The translations under genes were made by a program, and so were the position numbers. A DNA stretch of 27,292 bases, taken from contig CAVAPG010000008.1 in the NCBI GenBank assembly GCA_963590435.1, positions 1-27,292 of the forward strand, written 5' to 3'. Source of the DNA: F23-B02 sp963590435. Lineage in GTDB: Bacteria; Bacillota; Clostridia; Oscillospirales; Oscillospiraceae. The notes under the pieces are model-generated. The model saw only the letters and a program-made list of their open reading frames with translations, was not told where the DNA came from and did no database searches. Of this stretch, positions 1 through 8,127 are shown one piece after another; positions within the stretch are counted from its first letter, which is position 1; each line of letters starts with the position of its first letter.

Positions 1-886
1 CCTCGCGGATACGGCCGACAAATACAAGATCCTGATTCTGCGTATCAAGCGGCATCGGATACTGCAGTGCGTTCAGATCATCAACAAGCTTCACTCCGGG
101 CGCGGCGGCTATGACCTCGCGTGCGCGCTCAACGGAAATTTTCTCTTTTGTTTTCAGGCAGATCGAGACGCTGTGGCTGCGGACAACGGGAACGCGCACA
201 CAGGTGCAGCTGACCTTAAGCTCCGGAAGGTGCATGATGCGTCTGCCCTCGTTCTGCAGCTTCATTTCCTCGGATGTATATCCGGCAAACTGCTCGCCGC
301 CTATCTGGGGAATGACATTGTATGCAATTTGATATGCAAAGACCTTAGGCTCAAAGCTCTCGCCCTTGGATATTGCCTCAACCTCACCGAACAGCTCCTT
401 CGGACCTGCCGCGCCAGCGCCGGAGACTGCCTGATATGAGGAAACCACCATGCTCTCAATCGGTGAAACCGCGTTGAGTGCGTTGACTGCGGTGCAGGAT
501 ATAACGGTTGTGCAGTTGGGGTTTGATATGACGCCCTTGTGTTTTTTCACATCTTCGGGGTTAATTTCGGGAACAACGAGGGGAACATCGGGGCAGAGGC
601 GAAATGCGCTTGAATTATCGATAAACACCGCGCCGGATGCCTTTATATCATCAACAAAACGCTCGGCAATGTCATTTTCGGCGGCACCGAGGATAATATC
701 GAGTCCGCTGAAGTTTTCTTTGCAAGCCTCAACGACAACATGACCGTTTATCTCCTTGCCGGCGGAGTTCTTGCTCGCCAAGAGTCTGAGCTCATCGATA
801 GGGAAGCTGCGCTCGGCGAGTATTTTCATCATTTCCTGTCCGACTGCGCCCGTTGCGCCGAGAATACCTACATTATATTTTTTCAT
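1..886 (-). CDS. asd: Aspartate-semialdehyde dehydrogenase, 3' end outside window
   Basis: It reduces 4-aspartyl phosphate to aspartate semialdehyde with NADPH, the branch-point step for lysine, threonine and methionine synthesis in the cytoplasm. Reading the minus strand from the ATG at 886 gives an open frame to the left edge (about 295 codons; the family is usually 330-370). The N-terminus MKKYNVGILGATGAVGQEM is the Rossmann NADP-binding motif. SNPNCTT carries the catalytic Cys (about residue 125), and RVPVVRSHS lies in the region of the conserved substrate-binding and catalytic His. An AGGAGA ribosome site lies at about 895-900. It is the third gene after hom and lysC, starting 19 bp after the lysC stop, so it is co-transcribed. 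The C-terminus is not visible. Confidence 0.95.
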   Translation of the reverse strand, partial: MKKYNVGILGATGAVGQEMMKILAERSFPIDELRLLASKNSAGKEINGHVVVEACKENFSGLDIILGAAENDIAERFVDDIKASGAVFIDNSSAFRLCPDVPLVVPEINPEDVKKHKGVISNPNCTTVISCTAVNALNAVSPIESMVVSSYQAVSGAGAAGPKELFGEVEAISKGESFEPKVFAYQIAYNVIPQIGGEQFAGYTSEEMKLQNEGRRIMHLPELKVSCTCVRVPVVRSHSVSICLKTKEKISVERAREVIAAAPGVKLVDDLNALQYPMPLDTQNQDLVFVGRIRE

Positions 887-905
887 TTTTCCAATCTCCT
901 CATTT

Positions 906-2219
906 TTATTTTACGAAGCTGTTATACAAAACGCGCACGCAGCTTTCAAAATCGTCATTATTTACGCCGACTATGATGTTCAATTCGTCCGGCCCCTGGG
1001 ATATCATGCGTATATTTATGCCCGCCTTGCCCAGTGCGGCGAAAATTCTGCCCGACGTGCCGGGCTTGAATGCCATCTGCCGTCCGACTGCGGCCACAAC
1101 GGATATGCCGCCGGTTATCTGAATATTATCGGGGCTGAGCGCATCGCGTATCTCGCCTACGATGGAATATATGCGGTCCTTGGCCTTGTCCGCCGCCACA
1201 ACAAACGAAACGCTGTCAATCCCCGAGGGCGTGTACTCAACGCATACGCCGTGCTTTTCGAAAACCTCAAGCATCTGGCGCAGGGAGCCCATCTGCGAGC
1301 TCATGCCCGATTTGGAAACCGTGATAATCGAGAAGTTTTTGCGTCCGGCTATGCCCGTTATAAATCTATCGCTTATTTCCTCGTTCGGAAAACGCTCCAT
1401 GATGAGCGTTCCCGGATGCTCCAGATCGTTGGTGTTGCGGATATTCAGGGGAATATTCTTCTCCCTGACGGGGAACACCGCACCCTCGTGCAGAACCTGC
1501 GCGCCCATGTAGCTGAGCTCACGAAGCTCGTTATAGGTTATGCGTTCAATCGCATCGGGATTATCGACAATGCGCGGATCGGCCATGAGTATACCGGAAA
1601 CATCCGTCCAGTTTTCATAGACATCGGCGTCAAGTGCCGCCGCCGCGAGAGCACCGGTTACATCACTGCCGCCGCGGGAGAGAACCCTTATGCTGCCGTC
1701 GGGCATGCTTCCGTAGAAGCCGGGGATAACAACCCTGCGACCTGCGGCAAGTCTCTCAAGCTCGGCGTATGAGCTTTCCTTGTCAATCGTGCCGTCGAAG
1801 GCAAAATGCAGCCACAGCTCCGCATCGAGGAAATCATAGCCGAGGAAGTCTGCCATCAGAAGTGCGGAAAAATACTCGCCGCGTGATACAAGCTTATCCT
1901 TGGATATGCCGTCTTCTATCTCCTGACGCAGAGCGTCCAATTTTGCATCAATGTCAACATTAAGCTCGAGCTCTGCGCATATCTCGCGATAGCGTCCTGC
2001 AATCATGTCAAACACGGGGTCACAGCTCACACCGTATTTCTTGTGCGCATGGCACAGATACAGAAGATCTGTCAGCTTGTGGTCATCCTTGAATCTCTTG
2101 CCGGCGGCAGAGACTATGATTACCTTGCGCGAGGGGTCAGCTTCGATTATGGATTTTACTTTTCTGAACTGTCCGGCGTCCGCCATCGACGAGCCGCCGA
2201 ATTTTGCAACCTTCAACAT
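906..2219 (-). CDS. lysC: Aspartate kinase (monofunctional, ACT-regulated)
   Basis: It phosphorylates aspartate to 4-aspartyl phosphate, the first committed step of the aspartate pathway. The 437-residue protein starts LKVAKFGGSSMADA, with the KFGGSS signature of the amino-acid kinase fold. SRGGSDVTGALAAAAL (about residues 182-197) is the conserved SRGGSD substrate loop. The last 140 residues form two ACT-like segments, including ITVSKSGM and GINIRMISQGPDELNI, which in this family bind lysine or threonine for feedback control. The length is normal for a monofunctional enzyme. The start lies 3 bp after the hom stop, so translation is probably coupled. The asd gene follows. Which amino acid inhibits it cannot be read from the sequence. 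Confidence 0.95.
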   Translation of the reverse strand: MLKVAKFGGSSMADAGQFRKVKSIIEADPSRKVIIVSAAGKRFKDDHKLTDLLYLCHAHKKYGVSCDPVFDMIAGRYREICAELELNVDIDAKLDALRQEIEDGISKDKLVSRGEYFSALLMADFLGYDFLDAELWLHFAFDGTIDKESSYAELERLAAGRRVVIPGFYGSMPDGSIRVLSRGGSDVTGALAAAALDADVYENWTDVSGILMADPRIVDNPDAIERITYNELRELSYMGAQVLHEGAVFPVREKNIPLNIRNTNDLEHPGTLIMERFPNEEISDRFITGIAGRKNFSIITVSKSGMSSQMGSLRQMLEVFEKHGVCVEYTPSGIDSVSFVVAADKAKDRIYSIVGEIRDALSPDNIQITGGISVVAAVGRQMAFKPGTSGRIFAALGKAGINIRMISQGPDELNIIVGVNNDDFESCVRVLYNSFVK

Positions 2220-2222
2220 TGT

Positions 2223-3368
2223 TTATATAAGCCCGGCAATGAACACACCGGGGTCTGCCTCCTTTGCCTTTGCTGCCCATGCGTGCATTTTCGCCACGGG
2301 AATGGGCATTGTGATAACTCCGTCACAGCACTTTTCGCTTTCAACAGAGCTCAGGAAGTCATCGCTTCCGGAAAAGCGCACATAATAGCGATGCTCCTCG
2401 GAATTGTTGTCAACCGGTACATCGCGGACAAGCGAGGTGTAGAACGATTTTACTCCGCTTATGATATCAACGCAGTCGGCAACGGCGTTGTATGCCGTCG
2501 GATAGCGGCCGGCACCCTGACCGTAGAAGCTCTCCTTGCCGGTGAGCTCGGTTTCAAACGAAATGACATTGCGGTTTGTCGAAACGGCCGCCTCAAGCTC
2601 GCCCGAAGGCACAAAGCACGGCTCAACATAACAGCTGACAGCACCCGACGCGCTCTTTTTGCCGAATGCAAGCATCTTGCAGATGCGGTTGCAGCTCTCC
2701 GCGGCGGATATATCGCACGCGGTAATACTGCGGATGCCGAACACGGGCACGTCATCTTCCGATAGGCAGGCATCAAATGCAACATTTGCCGAGATAACCG
2801 CCTTGCGCTGAATGTCCAGTCCGTCAATATCGGCAGAGGGGTCTGCCTCGGCATAGCCGAGCTTCTGCGCTTCGGCGAGGACCTCGGAAAAGTCCGAGCC
2901 GTTTGTGTGCATCGCATCAAGAATAAAATTCGTGGTTCCGTTCATGATGCCGCAGAACGACTGCACACTGTCAAGCCTTTTGACACGCTCAAGATTAACC
3001 AGCCACGGAATGCCGCCGCCGACTGCCGGCGTGCAGCGGAATGCAACGCCCATTTTGTCCGCCATGGACACAAGCTCTTTATAATAATGGGCAACGAGGT
3101 GCTTGTTTGCCGTGACGACATTCTTGCCTGCCAGCATCGCCGCCGAGACATATTCAAACGCAGGAGACAGTCCACCCATAACCTCGACAACTGTGTCAAC
3201 CTCTTTATCATTTAATATAGTATTTATATCCTTAACCGCCTTGTCGCCAAGCTCAGGCTTGTCCCTGCGCACAAGAACGTATCTAACCGACATATCCGAG
3301 CGCTTCTGCGCAATCTCAAGAACTCCGCCGCCGACTACTCCGCAGCCTAACAGTGCAATTTTCATCAT
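2223..3368 (-). CDS. hom: Homoserine dehydrogenase
   Basis: It reduces aspartate semialdehyde to homoserine, leading to threonine and methionine. The start chosen is one of two adjacent ATGs (3368 or 3365) giving MMKIALLGCGVVGGG, a dinucleotide-binding glycine motif. AAGGCGG at 3374-3380 is the ribosome site and fits the second ATG slightly better. A longer open frame upstream (to 3485) passes through the promoter and is rejected. GIMNGTTNFIL and ADPSADIDGLD are catalytic-domain signatures. With 381 residues it is longer than ACT-less enzymes but shorter than the usual 400-430. The tail begins like an ACT domain (HRYYVRFSGSD) but lacks the normal full length, so regulation by threonine may be altered. 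First gene of the hom-lysC-asd operon. Confidence 0.94.
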   Translation of the reverse strand: MMKIALLGCGVVGGGVLEIAQKRSDMSVRYVLVRRDKPELGDKAVKDINTILNDKEVDTVVEVMGGLSPAFEYVSAAMLAGKNVVTANKHLVAHYYKELVSMADKMGVAFRCTPAVGGGIPWLVNLERVKRLDSVQSFCGIMNGTTNFILDAMHTNGSDFSEVLAEAQKLGYAEADPSADIDGLDIQRKAVISANVAFDACLSEDDVPVFGIRSITACDISAAESCNRICKMLAFGKKSASGAVSCYVEPCFVPSGELEAAVSTNRNVISFETELTGKESFYGQGAGRYPTAYNAVADCVDIISGVKSFYTSLVRDVPVDNNSEEHRYYVRFSGSDDFLSSVESEKCCDGVITMPIPVAKMHAWAAKAKEADPGVFIAGLI

Positions 3369-3423
3369 ATATACCGCCTTCACGTGTCTTTCCAGCACGA
3401 ACATTTGTTTTTGCTGTGGGTAC

Positions 3424-3452
3424 ACTATAACACGCCGATGCGCGATATGCAA
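3424..3452 (-). promoter_or_regulatory. Sigma-70-type promoter of the hom-lysC-asd operon
   Basis: On the minus strand TTGCAT (3447-3452) is followed after exactly 17 bp by TATAGT (3424-3429). This predicts a start near 3417 and a leader of about 50 nt, too short for a lysine riboswitch or T-box. Confidence 0.7.
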
Positions 3453-3707
3453 GTGTTTTGTTGAAAACTCATGTAAAAAAGTCACAATAAGCCGGCATGA
3501 AAACAGGGCACAATGACGAAAACGAAAATTTATACTATATATAATGCATAAATATTGAATCTTTTAATGCAACTATATATGGACCGAAATTGCAAAATAA
3601 GGCGCATATATTGCAAAATGCGCCGAACTTCGGCCGCAAACCTGCAAAAACAAATAAGATTGCAAAAAAATTTGCAAATTTTCAGACTCAAAATTTCATT
3701 TTGGTGC
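3453..3707. promoter_or_regulatory. Intergenic region with clustered TGCAAA motifs and two palindromes
   Basis: The divergent gap between hom and the TRAP operon spans 440 bp (3369-3808) and contains no credible gene. It is AT-rich. TGCAAA occurs on the plus strand at 3591, 3612, 3643, 3661, 3673, 3709 and 3717. The inverted repeat GGCGCAT/ATGCGCC (3601-3607 and 3618-3624) flanks one copy. It is followed at once by GCCGAA-C-TTCGGC (3622-3634). These may be operator elements for the TRAP promoter; no known regulator motif is recognised. Confidence 0.4.
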
Positions 3708-3736
3708 TTGCAAAGCTGCAAAAGAGGGTGTATAAT
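3708..3736 (+). promoter_or_regulatory. Sigma-70-type promoter of the TRAP transporter operon
   Basis: TTGCAA (3708-3713) and a perfect TATAAT (3731-3736) are separated by 17 bp. Predicted transcription start is near 3743, leaving a leader of about 65 nt before the AGGAGG ribosome site of the binding-protein gene. The -35 box overlaps one of the clustered TGCAAA motifs. Confidence 0.75.
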
Positions 3737-3808
3737 GCATCCGTAATGAATTTTTAGAGATGACATTATTCAAAGAGGAAAATTCACAATCAACAGGAGG
3801 AAAACAAG

Positions 3809-4792
3809 ATGAAAAGAATAATAGCTATGCTTCTGGCTGTTATGATGGTCTTCGCGCTTTGCGCATGCGGAGACAGCAACACTGACAGCGGAAACGACAC
3901 CGCAAGTGATGACGGCGCAGCAGATCTCACCTTCGTCACCGGCGGCGAGCAGGGTACATACTATGCCTTCGGCACGGTTCTGGCACAGCTCGTTTCCGAC
4001 AAAACCGCTACCAACGTGACCGCCGTATCCGGCAAGGGCTCACAGGCAAACGTTGAGGACCTTCAGGCAGGAGCTGCTGAGCTCGGCTTTGTCCAGTCTG
4101 ACGTTATGAGCTATGCATATAACGGCGAGAAGCTCTTCACAGAAAAGGTCACCGACTTCTCAGTTGTCGCGGCTCTGTACATGGAGCAGGTTCAGATCGT
4201 AACCCTCGATTCCAGCATTTCCAGCGTAGCAGACCTTAAGGGCAAGACCGTTTCCATCGGTGCCAAGGGCTCGGGCGTTTACTTCAACGCACTTGACATT
4301 CTCGGCGCATACGGCCTGACCGAGGACGACATCAAGGCTGAGTACCTCGACTTCGGCGATTCCGCCGACAGCCTCAAGGACGGCAAGATTGATGCAGCAT
4401 TCGTCGTCGCCGGCGCTCCCACCCCCGCAGTTCAGGACCTCGGCACAAGCAAGCAGGTTTACCTCGTTTCTCTCGATTCCGAGCATATTGACAGCCTGAT
4501 CGAGACCAGCCCCTACTACAAAGAGTACACCATCTCCAAGGATGTCTACAACACTCCCGAGGATGTTACCACCGTCGCTGTTGCGGCAGTTGTAATTGCA
4601 CGCAATGATGTTTCCGAGGCTGCTATCTACAACTTCGTATCCACCATCTTTGAGAACATCGACGAGATCAGCCACGCAAAGAAGTCCGAGCTGGATGTTG
4701 AGTTCGCATCATCCATCAGCGATGTTCCTTATCATCCCGGCGCAGCAAAGTACTTTGCTGAAAAGGGCATCACCGTTGAAGCCGCCGCATAA
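3809..4792 (+). CDS. TAXI-family TRAP transporter substrate-binding lipoprotein
   Basis: This extracytoplasmic solute receptor captures a small organic anion and passes it to the TRAP permease encoded next. The 327-residue protein has a basic start (MKRII), a hydrophobic stretch and Cys20 in ALCACG, so it is probably a lipoprotein anchored to the outer face of the membrane. The mature part begins with an Asp/Ser-rich linker and then TFVTGGEQGTYYAFGT, the TAXI-type N-terminal ligand-binding sequence. GKTVSIGAKGSGVYFNALDIL is the second conserved block, and DAAFVVAGAPTPAV the third. A strong AGGAGG site precedes the ATG. The substrate is not predictable from sequence; TAXI members are linked to glutamate, oxoglutarate and other dicarboxylates. 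Identification as TAXI is firm. Confidence 0.93.
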   Translation: MKRIIAMLLAVMMVFALCACGDSNTDSGNDTASDDGAADLTFVTGGEQGTYYAFGTVLAQLVSDKTATNVTAVSGKGSQANVEDLQAGAAELGFVQSDVMSYAYNGEKLFTEKVTDFSVVAALYMEQVQIVTLDSSISSVADLKGKTVSIGAKGSGVYFNALDILGAYGLTEDDIKAEYLDFGDSADSLKDGKIDAAFVVAGAPTPAVQDLGTSKQVYLVSLDSEHIDSLIETSPYYKEYTISKDVYNTPEDVTTVAVAAVVIARNDVSEAAIYNFVSTIFENIDEISHAKKSELDVEFASSISDVPYHPGAAKYFAEKGITVEAAA

Positions 4793-4837
4793 AGAATAAT
4801 TTAACGGCATCTTAACGGAATAAATGATATAATCTAG

Positions 4838-4866
4838 TGACTACGGCGCATTTTGCGCCGTAGTCA
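4838..4866 (+). other. Perfect 13-bp hairpin between TRAP genes
   Basis: TGACTACGGCGCA and TGCGCCGTAGTCA form an uninterrupted 13-bp stem with a TTT loop. No U-tract follows, so it is not a standard terminator. Its place after the binding-protein stop suggests stabilising the upstream mRNA segment or reducing read-through into the permease gene, a common way to make more binding protein than permease. Confidence 0.7.
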
Positions 4867-4891
4867 TTGCAGTAAATGCATTACAACAAAT

Positions 4892-4920
4892 TCCCGACTG
4901 CCTTGAGCAAACGGTCGGGA
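4892..4920 (+). other. Second hairpin, just upstream of the TRAP permease ribosome site
   Basis: TCCCGACTG (4892-4900) pairs with CGGTCGGGA (4912-4920) with one G-U pair and an 11-nt loop. It ends only a few bases before the AAAGGA ribosome site (about 4923-4928) of the permease gene, so it may influence translation initiation. Confidence 0.5.
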
Positions 4921-4938
4921 TGAAAGGATTGTTTTCGT

Positions 4939-6954
4939 ATGTCCCTGTTCAAGAAAAAAGACACCGAGGCACAGGAACCGAAGATTGACACTGCCGCGGT
5001 CGACGACGGGGAGGCTGTCTCCATCGAAGAGGTGGAGGAGGTCATGAAAAAGTATGACAAGGAGTCGAATATCCGAATATGGACGGGTGTTCCTCAGAAA
5101 ATCATACGCTACATCATGGCTCTGTTCTCCCTGTACTGCATCTACTCCACCCTGTGGAGCAACGCATCGCTTGAGGTTCGTCTTATGATATTCCTCGGCT
5201 GCGTAACAATCATGGGATTTCTCTATTACCCCATGAACAAGCATCACGTCCGCGAAAATTATATGCCCTGGTTTGACTGGGTGATTATGATAGTCGGCGC
5301 CGCATGCTTCTTCTATTACGGCTTCGGCTACAAGTCCATAATCGAGGTACTCACCAGTGCCTCCAAGATGACTCCGGAGTTTATTGTCATCGGCATTATC
5401 GGCATCCTTGTTCTTATGGAGCTCTGCCGCAGATGTGTCGGCGTTCCGATTCTCTGCGTTGCCGGTGCCTTGCTGGTCTACACGTTCTGGAACATGCTCG
5501 CAAAGGGCATGGATATTCAGCTTGTTCTCGGCCGAGTCGTCTACACACTGTTTTACGCAACCAGCGGCGTTATAGGCACACCTATTAATGTCTGCGCGAA
5601 ATTCATCGTTGTGTTCATTGTCTTCGGCGCGTTCCTTGAGCGCACCGGCATTGCACAGTTCTTCATCGATCTGGCAAACAAGCTTTGCGGCGCATCCTCC
5701 GGCGGTCCGGCAAAGGTCGCGGTCGTATCCTCCGCTCTCTGCGGCATGGTTTCCGGCTCCTCCGTCGGCAACACCGTAACAACCGGCTCCGTCACGATCC
5801 CGATGATGAAGAAAACCGGCTACAAGCCCGAGTTTGCAGGCGCTGTCGAGGCGGCAGCCTCAACAGGCGGTCAGATTATGCCTCCTATCATGGGCGCGGC
5901 GGCGTTCCTGATGGCCGAGTATGTCAATCTGCCGTACAGCACCATCGCAGTCAAGGCAATTCTCCCTGCGTTCCTGTATTTTGCAGGCATATTCATCGCA
6001 GTTCACCTTGAAGCCAAGAAGCTCGGCCTGAAGGGCATCCCCCGCAGTGAGATGGTCCCCGGCAAGGAGCTTTTATCCAAGATATATCTTCTTATCCCCA
6101 TCGTTCTGCTTGTCGTTCTGGTCAGCCTGAATGTTTACACCATGCAGAAGGCAGCCGCACTGTCCATCGTCGCGGCAATCATCGTCGGCGTTATTAATAA
6201 AGACAGCCGCATTACCTTCCCGAAGATTATCGAGGCTCTCGAAGCCGGCGGCAAGGGCACCATCACCGTTGCAGTCGCCTGCTCAATGGCCGGCGTCATT
6301 GCAGGCTGCATCACCGTCACCGGTCTTGCATCCAAGCTCATCACCGCAATCGTCGCCGTGTCCGGCAACACCCTCATCATCGGTCTGTTCCTGACCATGA
6401 TCTGCTGCATCATCCTCGGCATGGGCGTTCCGACAACGGCTAACTACTGCATCATGGCGGCAACCTGTGCTCCTATTCTTGAGAAGCTCGGCGTTCCCAC
6501 CGTTGCGGCACACTTCTTCGTGTTCTACTTCGGCATCGTTGCCGATATCACTCCGCCTGTTGCTCTCGCGGCATACGCAGGCAGCGCAATTGCAAAGTCA
6601 AACCCGATGAAAACCGGCGTAAACGCTACGAAGCTTGCAATTGCGGCATTTATCGTCCCCTATGTCTTCGCTTACAGCCCCTCGATGCTCTTCATCGATG
6701 TTACCAGCTGGGTTGAGGTCGTTTCAATCTGCGTCAGCGCAATGCTCGGTATCTACGGTGTCGCCGCAGGCCTGAACGGCTTTGTCAAGCGAAAACTCAA
6801 TTGGGTCTTCCGAATTCTGTTCGTCATCGGCGGCCTGGGACTTATCATCCCCGGCTGGAAAACCGACCTCTTCGGCTTCATCATCATCGGCGGCCTGACG
6901 GCTTACGAGTTTATAAAGGCAAAGAAAGAAGCCTCCGAAGCGGCAATGGCATAA
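4939..6954 (+). CDS. TRAP transporter fused permease (DctQ-DctM, TAXI type)
   Basis: This membrane component drives sodium- or proton-coupled uptake of the substrate delivered by the adjacent TAXI lipoprotein. The 671-residue protein has an acidic, soluble N-terminus (about 45 residues, EAVSIEEVEEVMKKYDKES). Four DctQ-like membrane segments follow, then a large DctM-like region from about residue 140. Conserved blocks include SSALCGMVSGSSVGNTVTTG and ASTGGQIMPPIMGAAAFLMAEY (about residues 262-328), and the repeat-related GMGVPTTANYCIMA (about 495-508). These match the inverted-repeat helical-hairpin tips of DctM. Fused QM permeases of 600-850 residues are typical of TAXI systems. The ATG at 4939 follows AAAGGA. 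A terminator lies 16 bp after the stop, closing the two-gene operon. Confidence 0.93.
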   Translation: MSLFKKKDTEAQEPKIDTAAVDDGEAVSIEEVEEVMKKYDKESNIRIWTGVPQKIIRYIMALFSLYCIYSTLWSNASLEVRLMIFLGCVTIMGFLYYPMNKHHVRENYMPWFDWVIMIVGAACFFYYGFGYKSIIEVLTSASKMTPEFIVIGIIGILVLMELCRRCVGVPILCVAGALLVYTFWNMLAKGMDIQLVLGRVVYTLFYATSGVIGTPINVCAKFIVVFIVFGAFLERTGIAQFFIDLANKLCGASSGGPAKVAVVSSALCGMVSGSSVGNTVTTGSVTIPMMKKTGYKPEFAGAVEAAASTGGQIMPPIMGAAAFLMAEYVNLPYSTIAVKAILPAFLYFAGIFIAVHLEAKKLGLKGIPRSEMVPGKELLSKIYLLIPIVLLVVLVSLNVYTMQKAAALSIVAAIIVGVINKDSRITFPKIIEALEAGGKGTITVAVACSMAGVIAGCITVTGLASKLITAIVAVSGNTLIIGLFLTMICCIILGMGVPTTANYCIMAATCAPILEKLGVPTVAAHFFVFYFGIVADITPPVALAAYAGSAIAKSNPMKTGVNATKLAIAAFIVPYVFAYSPSMLFIDVTSWVEVVSICVSAMLGIYGVAAGLNGFVKRKLNWVFRILFVIGGLGLIIPGWKTDLFGFIIIGGLTAYEFIKAKKEASEAAMA

Positions 6955-6969
6955 AATCAAAAAATTAAG

Positions 6970-7004
6970 AAAGAGAGTGCAGGATATATCTTGCACTCTC
7001 TTTT
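6970..7004 (+). terminator. Rho-independent terminator of the TRAP operon
   Basis: AAAGAGAGTGCA (6970-6981) pairs perfectly with TGCACTCTCTTT (6992-7003) around a 10-nt loop, ending in a short T run. It lies 16 bp after the permease stop. Confidence 0.8.
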
Positions 7005-7044
7005 GCGATAAGATAAGCATTACTGACGCATTATATGCGAGCAC

Positions 7045-7073
7045 TTGAAAAAATGTCGGCGGTGTGAGATAAT
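7045..7073 (+). promoter_or_regulatory. Sigma-70-type promoter of rsmE
   Basis: TTGAAA (7045-7050), a 17-bp spacer and GATAAT (7068-7073) lie about 30 bp before the start codon, giving a short leader with the GAGGTG ribosome site. Confidence 0.65.
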
Positions 7074-7102
7074 GAAAAACACATTTTTGCGAGGTGTTTA
7101 TC

Positions 7103-7834
7103 ATGCCAAGATTTTTTGCAATCGGAACTAATCTGCTCGGCGGCAGGGCGATTATACGCGGCCGCGATGCAGAGCATATAAAGGTGCTTCGCCTGCGCCC
7201 GGGTGAGGAAATGACAATCTGCGACGGCAAGGGCACGGACTATAAGTGCCGCCTTGTGCGCTCGGATAAGGATGAAGCCGAGGCGGAGATAATCGAGGTC
7301 ACCGAATGCGCCGGAGAGCCCACGGTGTCGGTGCGCGTGCTGTGCGGTCTGCCCAAGGGAGACAAGACCGATTACATCATCCAGAAGTGCGTTGAGGCAG
7401 GCGCACATGAGATATGCTTCTTCCGCTCCGAGCGCGTTGTGCAGCGCACCGAGGGCGTTTCGAAAAAGCTTGAGCGCTGGAACAGAATAAGCGAGGAGGC
7501 AGCCAAGCAGTCCGGACGCGGCATCATCCCCGAGGTGAAGTGGCTCAATACCTATGTAGAAGCGCTGGATGCGGCAAAGCAGCAGAAAGCGGCGTTTTTC
7601 ATGTACGAAACCGGAGAGAGGGAAAGCCTGCGCACGGCGCTCACGGGCGCCGAAAAGCTAGGTACGGCGGCAATAATAACCGGCCCTGAGGGCGGCTTTG
7701 AGCCATATGAGGCCGACATGGCACGCAAGGTCGGCTTTCACATCTGTTCCATGGGAGAGCGCATTCTTCGATGTGAGACAGCTCCCCTCGTCGCGCTCAC
7801 GGCGCTGATGTACGAGTCTGGTAATTTAGAGTGA
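7103..7834 (+). CDS. rsmE: 16S rRNA (uracil-1498-N3)-methyltransferase
   Basis: It transfers a methyl group from S-adenosylmethionine to N3 of U1498 of 16S rRNA. I chose the ATG at 7103 (MPRFFAIG) because GAGGTG at 7091-7096 is its ribosome site; a GTG at 7094 lies inside that site. The 243-residue length is typical. An N-terminal PUA-like domain includes AEHIKVLRLRPGEEMTICDG. The SPOUT knot carries ITGPEGGFEPYE (about 192-203) and GERILRCETAPLVALTALMY (218-237), the SAM-binding trefoil knot. CGLPKGDKTDYIIQKCVEAG (about 81-100) is also diagnostic. It has its own promoter and terminator. Confidence 0.95.
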   Translation: MPRFFAIGTNLLGGRAIIRGRDAEHIKVLRLRPGEEMTICDGKGTDYKCRLVRSDKDEAEAEIIEVTECAGEPTVSVRVLCGLPKGDKTDYIIQKCVEAGAHEICFFRSERVVQRTEGVSKKLERWNRISEEAAKQSGRGIIPEVKWLNTYVEALDAAKQQKAAFFMYETGERESLRTALTGAEKLGTAAIITGPEGGFEPYEADMARKVGFHICSMGERILRCETAPLVALTALMYESGNLE

Positions 7835-7840
7835 GATTTT

Positions 7841-7870
7841 GCGGCAGGTCAAAATAGCCTGTCGCTTTTT
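7841..7870 (+). terminator. Rho-independent terminator of rsmE
   Basis: GCGGCAGG (7841-7848) pairs with CCTGTCGC (7858-7865, one G-U) around a 9-nt loop and is followed by five T residues. It marks the left edge of the AT-rich island. Confidence 0.75.
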
Positions 7871-8127
7871 GTTTACAAAATATTAATATTTTAAATTGGA
7901 ACAATATTTAAATATCTGAGTCTTACTAAATAGAAACGAAAAATTAGGGTAACGTTACTTTTAATTGAAAACAAAGAAAACAGGAAATGGCAGGCTGTGA
8001 TTATTATGACTCGGATATTCAGGCCTAATATTTGACGATTAAATTGCAAACTGCCGAAAAAATCAACCGAAGGAAAAAATCAACCGAAGTATTAGTAAGT
8101 AGTCGCTTAAGCGAAGGGAGGAACAAA
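7871..8127 (+). promoter_or_regulatory. AT-rich leader of the putative peptidase gene
   Basis: No gene is evident here, and I found no clear sigma-70 promoter, unlike most other operons in the window. Visible elements are the palindrome GTAACGTTAC (7949-7958), a tandem 17-bp direct repeat (8056-8089) and the 12-bp palindrome TCGCTTAAGCGA (8103-8114) next to the GGGAGG ribosome site (8116-8121). The base composition is far lower in GC than the rsmE side. Confidence 0.4.
8056..8089 (+). repeat. Two perfect tandem copies of a 17-bp unit
   Basis: GAAAAAATCAACCGAAG occurs at 8056-8072 and again at 8073-8089 with no mismatch. It lies 39 bp before the GTG start of the putative peptidase gene, so it is likely in the mRNA leader. 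Confidence 0.9.

Noticed and set aside
756..1772. 338-residue plus-strand open frame
   Set aside because: It lies antisense to lysC, whose motifs are clear. Its composition (rich in Arg, Ala, His, Tyr) is that of a reverse-strand shadow in GC-biased DNA.
3369..3423. Lysine riboswitch or T-box before hom
   Set aside because: The predicted leader is about 50 nt, far too short, with no T-box sequence.
3530..3766. Small minus-strand open frame in the hom-TRAP gap
   Set aside because: It has no ribosome site or recognisable motif, and it lies across the TRAP promoter and its palindromes.
4820..4866. Separate promoter or terminator between the TRAP genes
   Set aside because: TATAAT at 4828-4833 has no -35 box at a suitable distance, and the following hairpin lacks a T run.
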